DNA of 6,164 nucleotides, taken from positions 1 to 6,164 of the forward strand of contig WQVR01000057.1 in the NCBI GenBank assembly GCA_009785775.1. The letters run 5' to 3'. Each line of letters begins with the position of its first letter. The stretch's first letter is position 1. Below are positions 1-5,844 of the stretch, one piece after another. Origin of the DNA: Candidatus Proendomicrobium guianensium (GTDB lineage Bacteria > Elusimicrobiota > Endomicrobiia > Endomicrobiales > Endomicrobiaceae). Both the position numbers and the translations under genes were made by a program. The notes beneath the pieces are model-generated. The model made no database searches. It was not told the DNA's origin and saw only the letters and a list, made by a program, of their open reading frames with translations.

Positions 1-366
1 GTAGATACGGTAAACAATGTTATTTCTGCGCAGTTAAATCATTTTTCGCTTTATCAAATAATGGGTGCGGGCGGTGCAGGCGACGGGAGTTTGGCGGCGG
101 TAAGATATTTTCCTAACCCCGTGCGGCCGCATATGGGGCTTACGCATGCAAGGCTTACTCTTACAAACTTGCCGCAAGACGCTGTAATAAGAATACACAA
201 TGTAAGCGGACGCTTGGTGCGCACTTTACGTTCAGACGGCGCAGGCACTGCCGAATGGGATACCAGAAACGAAAGGGGCGAAAACGTTGCAAGCGGCGTT
301 TATTTTATAAGAATAGAAAGCTCCAGCGCAGGAAGAAGAACCATCAGAGTAGCAGTTGAAAGATAG
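1..366 (+). CDS. C-terminal part of a large exported protein ending in a FlgD-Ig / type A sorting-like domain (5' end outside window)
   Basis: Frame 1 is open from the first base to the TAG at 364-366, so this is the last 121 codons of a longer gene. The ATG at 61 lies inside the reading frame and is not taken as the start. The fragment opens with a segment containing HFSLYQIMG, a pattern often found just before C-terminal sorting domains. The final ~85 residues follow the FlgD-Ig/T9SS type A pattern: YFPNPVRP, a hydrophobic strand with LTNLP, IRIHNVSGRLVRTL, a WDTRNERGENVASGVYFIRI strand pair, and a basic end. In Bacteroidota such domains direct proteins through type IX secretion; in other phyla the same fold can be a plain Ig module. 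The function of the missing N-terminal part cannot be read here. The PorV-like gene starts 14 nt downstream, which supports an export-related role. The domain call is fairly sure; the secretion role is inference. Confidence 0.8.
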   Translation, partial: VDTVNNVISAQLNHFSLYQIMGAGGAGDGSLAAVRYFPNPVRPHMGLTHARLTLTNLPQDAVIRIHNVSGRLVRTLRSDGAGTAEWDTRNERGENVASGVYFIRIESSSAGRRTIRVAVER

Positions 367-372
367 GAGAGG
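366..372 (+). promoter_or_regulatory. Shine-Dalgarno sequence that supports the TTG start at 381
   Basis: GGAGAGG overlaps the last base of the upstream TAG stop and ends 8 nt before TTG at 381. This is a strong site at good spacing, and no ATG near it gives a complete signal peptide. It therefore decides the choice of the TTG start for the PorV-like gene and suggests translational coupling to the upstream gene. Confidence 0.75.
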
Positions 373-380
373 TTAAAAGT

Positions 381-1367
381 TTGAAAGTTTTAAAAAGGTT
401 TATTTTAAAACTATTTACCATATGCGCAGTCCTTGGCTTGTTTTCTTCGGTAGTTTTGGGAGAAGGCAGGGTTGCGGTGCCGTTTTTAAATATACCCGTA
501 GGCGCGCGCTTTATAGCTATGGGGGGTGCGGCTACTGCAATAGCAGACGATTCTACCGCAATGTTTTTTAACCCCGCGTTAATGGCATTTCAAAGTGATA
601 ACTTTATAGATTTTATGCATTCGGTATATTTTGAAGACGCCTCACACAGCTGGCTTTCGGCGACGTTTGGCGTTGGGCAAAGGTCTGCCGTGGGGCTTAG
701 CGTGCAGTATTTTTCTTTCGGAAGGTTAAACCACATAAGCGACGCAGGCGTACCGCTTGGAACTTTCAGCCCACGGGACTATGCCGTTTCGCTTGGTTTT
801 GCCACGGAAGTAGGCACAAGGCTGGGATGCTTTGGCGTGGGCATAAGCGCCAGATATATACACTCGCAAATATTTACAACGGCAAGCGCGTTTGCTTTTG
901 ATATAGGTATTGCAAGCCCGATAATAGAAACAGGTTTTTTGTATGAAAGATTGTTTATAGAAGACTATTTAGTGCTTGGCGCGGTTATAAGAAATATAGG
1001 CGGTACTATTAGATATAATGTTGAAGACGAACCCCTGCCCCTGATGGCAACTATAGGTGCGGGTTATCATGTAGACAATATGCTGTTTTCGTTTGACATA
1101 GGCCTTTTTGACAGGAAAGACATTTACTTCGCTTTTGGCGCCGAGTATAGTTTAGACATAAATGATGTTTTAGGCATGGCGCTTCGTATTGGTTACAACT
1201 CGCTTGCAAGCCCTGGCTTTTCAGATATAGACGGGTTGACGGGTTTTTCATGCGGGATAGGTTTTCGTCATGGCAATATATCTTTTGACTATGCTTTTGT
1301 GCCTTTTGGCGGGCTTGGTAATACTCATCGCATATCGCTTACATATATTTTTGGCTCGAGAAGATAA
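381..1367 (+). CDS. PorV/PorQ-family (UPF0164-like) outer-membrane β-barrel protein
   Basis: The 328-aa product has a signal peptide: basic residues K2, K5, R6 and K10, a hydrophobic core at about 11-26, and probable cleavage after VLG at 27. The mature N-terminus carries the family hallmark at residues 40-69, VGARFIAMGG followed by AIADDSTAMFFNPALMA, the pattern shared by PorV/PorQ and FadL-like proteins. The remainder alternates short polar turns with amphipathic strands (for example GVGISARYIHS, LVLGAVIRNIGG, MALRIGYNS, SFDYAFVPF) and ends in a final strand, HRISLTYIFG, as expected of an outer-membrane barrel. In type IX secretion PorV is the barrel that receives cargo bearing the C-terminal signal; other family members have no known function. 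The start is TTG with a strong Shine-Dalgarno. The gene sits 14 nt after a gene for a sorting-like domain and 16 nt before tcdA. The family is sure; a PorV-type shuttle role is inferred from context. Confidence 0.88.
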   Translation: MKVLKRFILKLFTICAVLGLFSSVVLGEGRVAVPFLNIPVGARFIAMGGAATAIADDSTAMFFNPALMAFQSDNFIDFMHSVYFEDASHSWLSATFGVGQRSAVGLSVQYFSFGRLNHISDAGVPLGTFSPRDYAVSLGFATEVGTRLGCFGVGISARYIHSQIFTTASAFAFDIGIASPIIETGFLYERLFIEDYLVLGAVIRNIGGTIRYNVEDEPLPLMATIGAGYHVDNMLFSFDIGLFDRKDIYFAFGAEYSLDINDVLGMALRIGYNSLASPGFSDIDGLTGFSCGIGFRHGNISFDYAFVPFGGLGNTHRISLTYIFGSRR

Positions 1368-1383
1368 AAATCTCTTTTAAAGT

Positions 1384-2088
1384 ATGGAACAATTTTTACG
1401 CACGCAGTTGCTTATAGGCAAAGAAAGCTTAAATAAACTCCAAAAATCCCGTGTTTTGGTTGCAGGGCTTGGGGCTGTTGGCGGTTGGGCTTTGGAAGCC
1501 TTGGTTAGAAGCGGCGTGGGAAGTTTTACTTTAGCAGACTTTGACACTGTTGAAATTACTAATCTTAACAGACAAATTTTGGCAACACACTCAACGCTTA
1601 ATATTAAAAAAACACAACTTGCAAAGGCTAGGGTTTTAGATATTAACCCAAATTGTCATATTACGGCGTATGATATTTATATTGATGAAAACACTATAGG
1701 TTCTTTGTTTGGTGTAAAGCCCGATTTTGTTGTAGACGCTATAGATTCGTTTGCCCCAAAAGTAAAACTGATGTCTTACTGTTATAGTAATGGTATACCA
1801 ATAATTTCATCAATGGGCGCGGCATTAAAGACAGACCCTTTTTCAATAAAAATAGATGACATATCAAAAACACGCAACTGCCGCCTTGCCTCAGATTTGC
1901 GCAGAAGCCTTAAAAAACAAGGCATTTTAAGCGGGATACCTTGTGTTTTTTCCACACAAAGTCCGCAAGTAAAAGCTATAGTGCCGCCGAGACCCGCGCG
2001 AAAAACTTTGGCAAGTATGGCTACTGTTACGGCAATGTTTGGGCTGCACGCCGCGCATTATGCTATAAAAAAGATAAGTGAAAATTAA
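1384..2088 (+). CDS. tcdA: tRNA threonylcarbamoyladenosine dehydratase TcdA (CsdL/YgdL)
   Basis: This cytoplasmic E1-like enzyme uses ATP to cyclise t6A at position 37 of ANN-decoding tRNAs to ct6A. The 234-aa product has the N-terminal IGKESLNKLQ helix, the nucleotide-binding loop GLGAVG at 28-33, the acidic strand ADFDTVEITNLNRQ with D52, D54, N62 and R63, a lysine pair at 75-76 in the ATP-contact region, and VVDAID at 116-121. Family-specific stretches separate it from MoeB/ThiF: DPFSIKIDDISKT, LASDLRRSLKK and CVFSTQ match the E. coli TcdA pattern, and there are no zinc-binding CxxC pairs. E. coli TcdA is 268 aa, so this is a compact version with a shorter loop after CVFST. Only a weak AAAG precedes the ATG, so translation may depend on coupling to the upstream gene 16 nt away. 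By hand count, positions 1561-1800 are about 33% GC, clearly lower than the neighbouring genes. Confidence 0.93.
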   Translation: MEQFLRTQLLIGKESLNKLQKSRVLVAGLGAVGGWALEALVRSGVGSFTLADFDTVEITNLNRQILATHSTLNIKKTQLAKARVLDINPNCHITAYDIYIDENTIGSLFGVKPDFVVDAIDSFAPKVKLMSYCYSNGIPIISSMGAALKTDPFSIKIDDISKTRNCRLASDLRRSLKKQGILSGIPCVFSTQSPQVKAIVPPRPARKTLASMATVTAMFGLHAAHYAIKKISEN

Positions 2089-2099
2089 GTGAAATATAG

Positions 2100-2128
2100 T
2101 TGACTTTAATTTTAAAAAAGGTTAAAAT
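2100..2128 (+). promoter_or_regulatory. Sigma-70 type promoter for the OmpA-domain barrel gene
   Basis: TTGACT at 2100-2105 and TAAAAT at 2123-2128 are separated by exactly 17 nt, with an AT-rich spacer. Each hexamer differs from consensus by one base. The expected transcription start falls at about 2134-2138, at or just before the ATG at 2138, so the mRNA would have almost no leader. No Shine-Dalgarno lies at a usual distance; the AAAGG at 2117-2121 ends 16 nt from the ATG and overlaps the promoter. No GC-rich terminator hairpin is seen between the tcdA stop and this promoter, so read-through from tcdA is also possible. Confidence 0.7.
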
Positions 2129-2137
2129 ACAACGGAT

Positions 2138-4918
2138 ATGAAGCGCAAAATTAAAATGCTTATGCTGGCTTGTATTATGTTTGTTACAAGTTCAGCGTAC
2201 GCTTCTTTAAACTTTATGGAATTTTACGCTCCGCGCCCCGATCCACTCGATTGGGAAGTGGGGACTTTGAACATAAACACCGTTCTTGTGCTTCACGGCA
2301 TAATGAACAGGCTGGGCGATCATTGGAGTGTCCGCCAGGACATGCTAGGCCTTAACAACCTGTTCACCTACTCTACTCTTTTTAATTCAAGAAACCAACC
2401 GTGGTACGGCCACGGTACAGGTCAAACTTTTTACTTAAATGTAGGCGTAAGGCCAACGTACTGGTTTTACGCAGATGTCGGACTTCGCTTTGTCGGCGAC
2501 CATCCTGACAGATTATTTATGCCTGTTAACCAAAGCCACCGTTTGCACAATGACGGCATAAATTTTCCCCGCTTCTACTGGGAGCGCGCAAGAATCAGGG
2601 CGGAAAACCACTGGGCAAGTGTGGCCTATATGCGCGGTTACGGGCACCTTGGCTGGGGAGAAGACCGTGACGGCGATATGTTTAACCTTTTTATGCGCCA
2701 AGACAACCCCGACGATATTTTGCGTATAAGCGGCAGGCCGGTACCCGAATTTTTTAATGTTCAAATGAGGGGGGAAGCCGGAGACTTTGAAGTTCACTTC
2801 GGTCAGGAAGTTGTTGAAAGTTATACTCAGGGTATCTATTTACGCTACAGCAATATTTTCGGCTCTAATATAAACTTCTTTTATACAGACCACGTAATAC
2901 CGTTTGGCGATCCCGGCGAACGTATGCGCAATTTTCAGGTAAACACGGATTTTGACCTTTGGCGCGGCAACCTGCAAGTAGGCGGGCTTTTTAGGCCGTT
3001 CAGGCTTGACAGGGAGTATCAATACCTACAGCGCGTTGCACCCGGTACGGGCGCAGCCGGTTCAGACCATATATTAAGAACCGGTACAACAGGCCTTGGA
3101 GATGCTTTTGGTATAGCCTTGCGCTATCAGTTGCCAAACTTTATAGGCATAGATATGCTACGCTTGCGCTACGAATACCGCGGGCTTGTAGCCGGAAACA
3201 GGCAAATGCTTACGGCAGGTATAGAGCAGGCGATAGTTCCGTCTTTTACCGGCGCGTTTACTTACACATATATAAGGCCACTTAGGGGAGCCATTCCTTT
3301 ACTTTTCTCAGGTCCCGGCGGCGCAGGCCCTAATGTTTTTGAGCCTCGCGGCCCTAGTAGCCCATTTTGGGTTTGGTGGCGTTCGGCAGATACCGGCTTT
3401 GATAACAGGCACAGAGGTATAGCGTCTTTTGTATTTACATACAACCCTACGCCCGAAGTTCCATTCTACGCTTTTGAGCATAATGTTGTGGAAGAATGGA
3501 ATATAAACCCTTATCATGACGCAGAATTTTCATTTGCCACACGCATAAACCTTGAAAGGTTTTTTTCCACTACCGACAGGCAAATTTACAGAACTTATGA
3601 CGGCGTAACAGCATGGGAAAATGTGCAAGCCGCAGGTGCTTTTCCCGCAAGAACTATCGCCTCTATATATTGGCTTGGTAAGCTTATGAGGGGCAGAAAC
3701 CAAATTCTTATGGACTTTGAAGTAGGCCAAGACCTTGCAAGAAGCAGTTATGCCTACAATAATTCCGAACCCTACCTTTTCCCTATAATAGGCTACTTTA
3801 GAACAAGCCTTTCTCTTAGGCGCGACAGATGGCTTTTCCGTATTGGTTATGCGCGCGGGCACTGGGGTACTGAAGCATGGCACCGCGAATTCGGCGCAGT
3901 TTATGACGAACTTTACCGCGCCCACGTAAGTAAAGACGTTATACCCGGCACTTTAAACATAGGGCTAGACTATGTTGGCGCCCGTATTACAGACAATCAC
4001 CTTAAACGCAGAATAAACAATTTAACCCTTGGCAACGAAATGGGGCATTTCGACGAATTCCGCCTAAGGGTAAGGTTGCACTTTGATTCTATAATACGTT
4101 TTGGAAGAAGAGTTCCCGAAAGTATACTTGAAGTACACGATATGCCGCCTTCAGTTTCATTAGCGGCTATACCTGCCGCGTTTATGCCTGCAAGGGATGA
4201 AACCACAACTCTCTTGCCATGGGCAATGGACATTTCAGGCATAGACAATTGGAGAATATTCATTAATGACCCGTTTGACGAAGAAACCTTAAGGACTTTC
4301 TACGGTCAAGGTAACCCGCCGACTGAAATTATTTGGGACGGCACGGACGAATACGGACAAGTGCTTCCTGAAAACACTTATCCCGCGCGCTTGAAAGCTT
4401 TCAATGCTTTTGAAAACTATGCTGTCACTGAGCCTACAAGAATTACAGTTCGCTGGCCGCTACAAATTGACGATGCCGATATTGTAGAGGGCGACGGGGA
4501 AATAAGAATAACCTTGGGCGCGAGAGTATTATTTGAATTTGCAATGCACTATATAAGACCGGGCGCGGCAAATGTATTAAGGCAAGTTGCCGCTTTAATA
4601 AGCGAGCGTTACCCGCATAGTGAAGTTCTAATTGAAGGGCATACAGACTCTGTAGGCTCGCATGCCTTCAATATGGGCCTTGGAGACAGAAGGGCAAACG
4701 CCGTGTTAAACTTCCTTGTGGCAGAGGGTCTAGACAGAAACAACTTAGTTGCTGAAAGTTTCGGCTTTACAAGACCTGTAGCCGACAACGCAACATATGA
4801 AGGGCGTGAACAAAACCGCCGTGTAGAAATAGTAATACGTACGGGTGACGGCAGGGCAACAAGATATATTACGGGTGACGATACTATAGAAGTGGCTCCC
4901 GACGGTACATGGCAGTAG
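2138..4918 (+). CDS. Large outer-membrane β-barrel protein with FlgD-like Ig segment and C-terminal OmpA peptidoglycan-binding domain
   Basis: The 926-aa product starts with a clear signal peptide: KRKIK, a hydrophobic core at 7-17 and probable cleavage after AYA at 22. Residues ~23-665 are rich in aromatic residues and alternating strands with polar turns (for example FYLNVGVRPTYWFYADVGLRF, VHFGQEVVESYTQGIYLRYS, FRLRVRLHFDSIIRF), which looks like a large β-barrel, although no named family was recognised. Residues ~670-775 are a FlgD-like Ig segment: GIDNWRIFINDP, PPTEIIWDGTDEYGQVLPENTY, ending near W773. Residues ~780-910 are an OmpA C-terminal domain: VLFEFAMHYIRP, EGHTDSVG with D837, an RRA motif with R852, and EGREQNRRVEIVI. 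The Asp and Arg, 15 residues apart, are the known diaminopimelate-binding pair. A non-covalent link between outer membrane and cell wall is therefore likely. The start fits the signal peptide but lacks a Shine-Dalgarno; later Met codons (residues 7, 9) would lose the basic n-region. Confidence 0.87.
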   Translation: MKRKIKMLMLACIMFVTSSAYASLNFMEFYAPRPDPLDWEVGTLNINTVLVLHGIMNRLGDHWSVRQDMLGLNNLFTYSTLFNSRNQPWYGHGTGQTFYLNVGVRPTYWFYADVGLRFVGDHPDRLFMPVNQSHRLHNDGINFPRFYWERARIRAENHWASVAYMRGYGHLGWGEDRDGDMFNLFMRQDNPDDILRISGRPVPEFFNVQMRGEAGDFEVHFGQEVVESYTQGIYLRYSNIFGSNINFFYTDHVIPFGDPGERMRNFQVNTDFDLWRGNLQVGGLFRPFRLDREYQYLQRVAPGTGAAGSDHILRTGTTGLGDAFGIALRYQLPNFIGIDMLRLRYEYRGLVAGNRQMLTAGIEQAIVPSFTGAFTYTYIRPLRGAIPLLFSGPGGAGPNVFEPRGPSSPFWVWWRSADTGFDNRHRGIASFVFTYNPTPEVPFYAFEHNVVEEWNINPYHDAEFSFATRINLERFFSTTDRQIYRTYDGVTAWENVQAAGAFPARTIASIYWLGKLMRGRNQILMDFEVGQDLARSSYAYNNSEPYLFPIIGYFRTSLSLRRDRWLFRIGYARGHWGTEAWHREFGAVYDELYRAHVSKDVIPGTLNIGLDYVGARITDNHLKRRINNLTLGNEMGHFDEFRLRVRLHFDSIIRFGRRVPESILEVHDMPPSVSLAAIPAAFMPARDETTTLLPWAMDISGIDNWRIFINDPFDEETLRTFYGQGNPPTEIIWDGTDEYGQVLPENTYPARLKAFNAFENYAVTEPTRITVRWPLQIDDADIVEGDGEIRITLGARVLFEFAMHYIRPGAANVLRQVAALISERYPHSEVLIEGHTDSVGSHAFNMGLGDRRANAVLNFLVAEGLDRNNLVAESFGFTRPVADNATYEGREQNRRVEIVIRTGDGRATRYITGDDTIEVAPDGTWQ

Positions 4919-4934
4919 AAATAAAAAGTCAGGG

Positions 4935-4969
4935 TTTACCGTTAATATATAGGGGTGCATGCCGGTAAA
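4935..4969 (+). other. Weak long-loop inverted repeat after the OmpA-domain gene
   Basis: TTTACCG at 4935-4941 pairs with CGGTAAA at 4963-4969 across a 21-nt loop. The right arm runs into more A residues rather than T residues, so this is not a normal intrinsic terminator. It is the only candidate 3'-end structure near the stop at 4918. An 8-nt direct repeat, AGGGTTTA, occurs at 4931-4938 and 4973-4980. Either could be chance in AT-rich DNA. Confidence 0.3.
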
Positions 4970-4996
4970 AAAAGGGTTTAAGAAATTGCAGTATTA

Positions 4997-5005
4997 TGCT
5001 AGAAT
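4997..5005 (+). promoter_or_regulatory. Possible extended -10 promoter upstream of the secreted β-sandwich gene
   Basis: TGCTAGAAT fits the extended -10 form TGnTAnAAT with one mismatch in the hexamer (TAGAAT). The matching -35 region at about 4977-4982 (TTTAAG) is poor, as is allowed for extended -10 promoters. The expected start near 5012 would give a leader of about 105 nt before the ATG at 5117. It is the best candidate in the 198-nt gap, which holds no convincing gene. Confidence 0.45.
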
Positions 5006-5059
5006 ACGTAAATGAGCTTGTATGACGCAGGTTTGCGCAGTACATGTGAAATATAAAAA

Positions 5060-5082
5060 AAGTAAAAATCGGATTTTTACTT
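5060..5082 (+). repeat. Perfect 11-bp AT-rich inverted repeat in the leader
   Basis: AAGTAAAAATC at 5060-5070 and GATTTTTACTT at 5072-5082 are exact reverse complements around one central G. As RNA the central bases must stay open, leaving a stem of about nine mostly A-U pairs. The near-perfect dyad could be an operator for a dimeric regulator or an mRNA structure. It has too little GC for a standard terminator. Confidence 0.5.
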
Positions 5083-5089
5083 ATTAAAA

Positions 5090-5110
5090 GGGTGGTTTCA
5101 CCCGGGGAGA
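5090..5110 (+). promoter_or_regulatory. Small hairpin abutting the strong Shine-Dalgarno of the secreted protein gene
   Basis: GGGTG (5090-5094) pairs with CACCC (5099-5103) around a GTTT loop, and the Shine-Dalgarno GGGGAGA (5104-5110) follows at once, 6 nt before the ATG at 5117. Holding CCC in the hairpin keeps it from pairing with the GGGG of the Shine-Dalgarno, so the structure would tend to leave the site open. This suits a well-expressed gene. A regulatory role is inference. Confidence 0.55.
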
Positions 5111-5116
5111 GATAAG

Positions 5117-5755
5117 ATGAAGAGAGTATTAAGTTTAGTATTAGTGTGCTTGTTTGTCGCGTCTGGCGCGTCAATAGCGCTTGCCGCAAGAACGCCAAGG
5201 GGTGCCGCCGCTGCTCCTGCTGCTCCTGCTGCCGGAAGCTTCAGACCTTTTGCGGTCTACATAGACAACAATTCTCCGGAGAACAATTTTGTTCCTTCCG
5301 GTTGGATGGGAGATTTCGGAGATATTCAAATTAACTTGGCAAGCACCGAAAACCCAAGAAGCGGACGTACAGCAATCAGAATCAACTACACAGCCAGAAT
5401 GACTCAAGGCGCAGGCTGGGCAGGCGTTTTCTGGCAACACCCGCCTAACAACTGGGGCGACAGACCAGGCGGTTTCGATTTAAGAGGCGCAACAAGGCTT
5501 ACTTTCTGGGCTAGAGGCGCTAATGGCGGTGAAAGGCTTGCCGAAGTTACAATGGGCGGCATTACCGGTGAATTCCCTGATTCAGATTCTGCAGGTATGG
5601 GTCCTATCGAACTTACAACAGAATGGCAAAAATTTACCATTGACTTAAGAGGCAGAGACTTATCGCACATTATAGGCGGTTTCGCTTTTGCATTAAGCAG
5701 AGATGACAACCCCAATGGCGCGACATTCTTCTTCGACGACATAATTTTCGAATAA
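5117..5755 (+). CDS. Secreted single-domain protein with a carbohydrate-binding-like β-sandwich
   Basis: The 212-aa product has a type I signal peptide with cleavage probably after ALA at 23, then an Ala/Pro linker (about 29-40), then one domain at 42-212. Its features are PSGWMGDFGDI (60-70), SGRTAIRINYT, GAGWAGVFWQ with W101 and W106, NNWG, GGFDLRGATRLTFWARG with W131, a central strand EVTMGG, TTEWQKFTIDLRGRDLSHIIGGFAF, and the closing FFFDDIIFE. The FDLRGATRLTFWARG strand and the closing FDDI strand are typical of galactose-binding-like jelly rolls such as CBM11-type modules, and the many exposed-looking Trp residues would suit glycan binding. No catalytic domain is present, so it is likely a periplasmic or secreted binding protein. 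The Shine-Dalgarno is strong and GC is high (about 55% by hand count over 5341-5580), hinting at good expression. The family is recognised from memory only; the ligand is unknown. Confidence 0.8.
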   Translation: MKRVLSLVLVCLFVASGASIALAARTPRGAAAAPAAPAAGSFRPFAVYIDNNSPENNFVPSGWMGDFGDIQINLASTENPRSGRTAIRINYTARMTQGAGWAGVFWQHPPNNWGDRPGGFDLRGATRLTFWARGANGGERLAEVTMGGITGEFPDSDSAGMGPIELTTEWQKFTIDLRGRDLSHIIGGFAFALSRDDNPNGATFFFDDIIFE

Positions 5756-5767
5756 CCTTTATTTAAG

Positions 5768-5803
5768 TTTTTTGCGGGGCGGCTTAAACCGCCCCGCAAA
5801 AAA
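5768..5803 (+). terminator. Strong 15-bp hairpin with reversed polarity (T6, GC stem, A6)
   Basis: TTTTTTGCGGGGCGG at 5768-5782 is an exact reverse complement of 5789-5803, with a 6-nt loop CTTAAA. Nine GC-only pairs make it very stable. It starts 12 nt after the stop at 5755, where a terminator is expected. In a normal intrinsic terminator the T-tract follows the stem; here the T-tract comes before and the A-tract after, and because the element is a palindrome this holds on both strands. An outer pairing of TAACCTT (5753-5759) with AAGGTTA (5802-5808) competes with the last A-U pairs. It may end or protect the upstream mRNA by a U-tract-independent mechanism. Confidence 0.5.
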
Positions 5804-5844
5804 GGTTAACGTATAGAAATAAATTACGAGTATTACTTTATATA

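Noticed and set aside
61..366. Stand-alone 101-aa protein starting at ATG 61
   Set aside because: The frame is open upstream to base 1, that part encodes the expected HFSLY linker, and there is no Shine-Dalgarno or signal peptide at 61.
3530..3925. Minus-strand open frame of 131 codons
   Set aside because: It lies wholly inside the barrel region of the 926-aa gene, has no recognisable domain or Shine-Dalgarno, and is a mirror of the coding strand.
4959..5015. Small basic ORF of 18 codons as a real gene
   Set aside because: The AGGGG upstream ends only 3 nt from the ATG, the peptide resembles nothing known to me, and the frame is short enough to arise by chance. It is kept only as part of the leader finding.
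5060..5082. The 11-bp inverted repeat as an intrinsic terminator
   Set aside because: It has almost no GC pairs and no T-tract after the right arm, and it lies inside the leader of a gene that appears well expressed.
5200..5235. GCTCCTGCT-like repeats as a tandem repeat element
   Set aside because: They are codons of a short Ala/Pro linker after the signal peptide, a common low-complexity feature.
5404..5799. Minus-strand open frame of 131 codons over the secreted protein gene
   Set aside because: It runs opposite to a gene with signal peptide, Shine-Dalgarno and a recognisable fold, and its start lies inside the strong hairpin.
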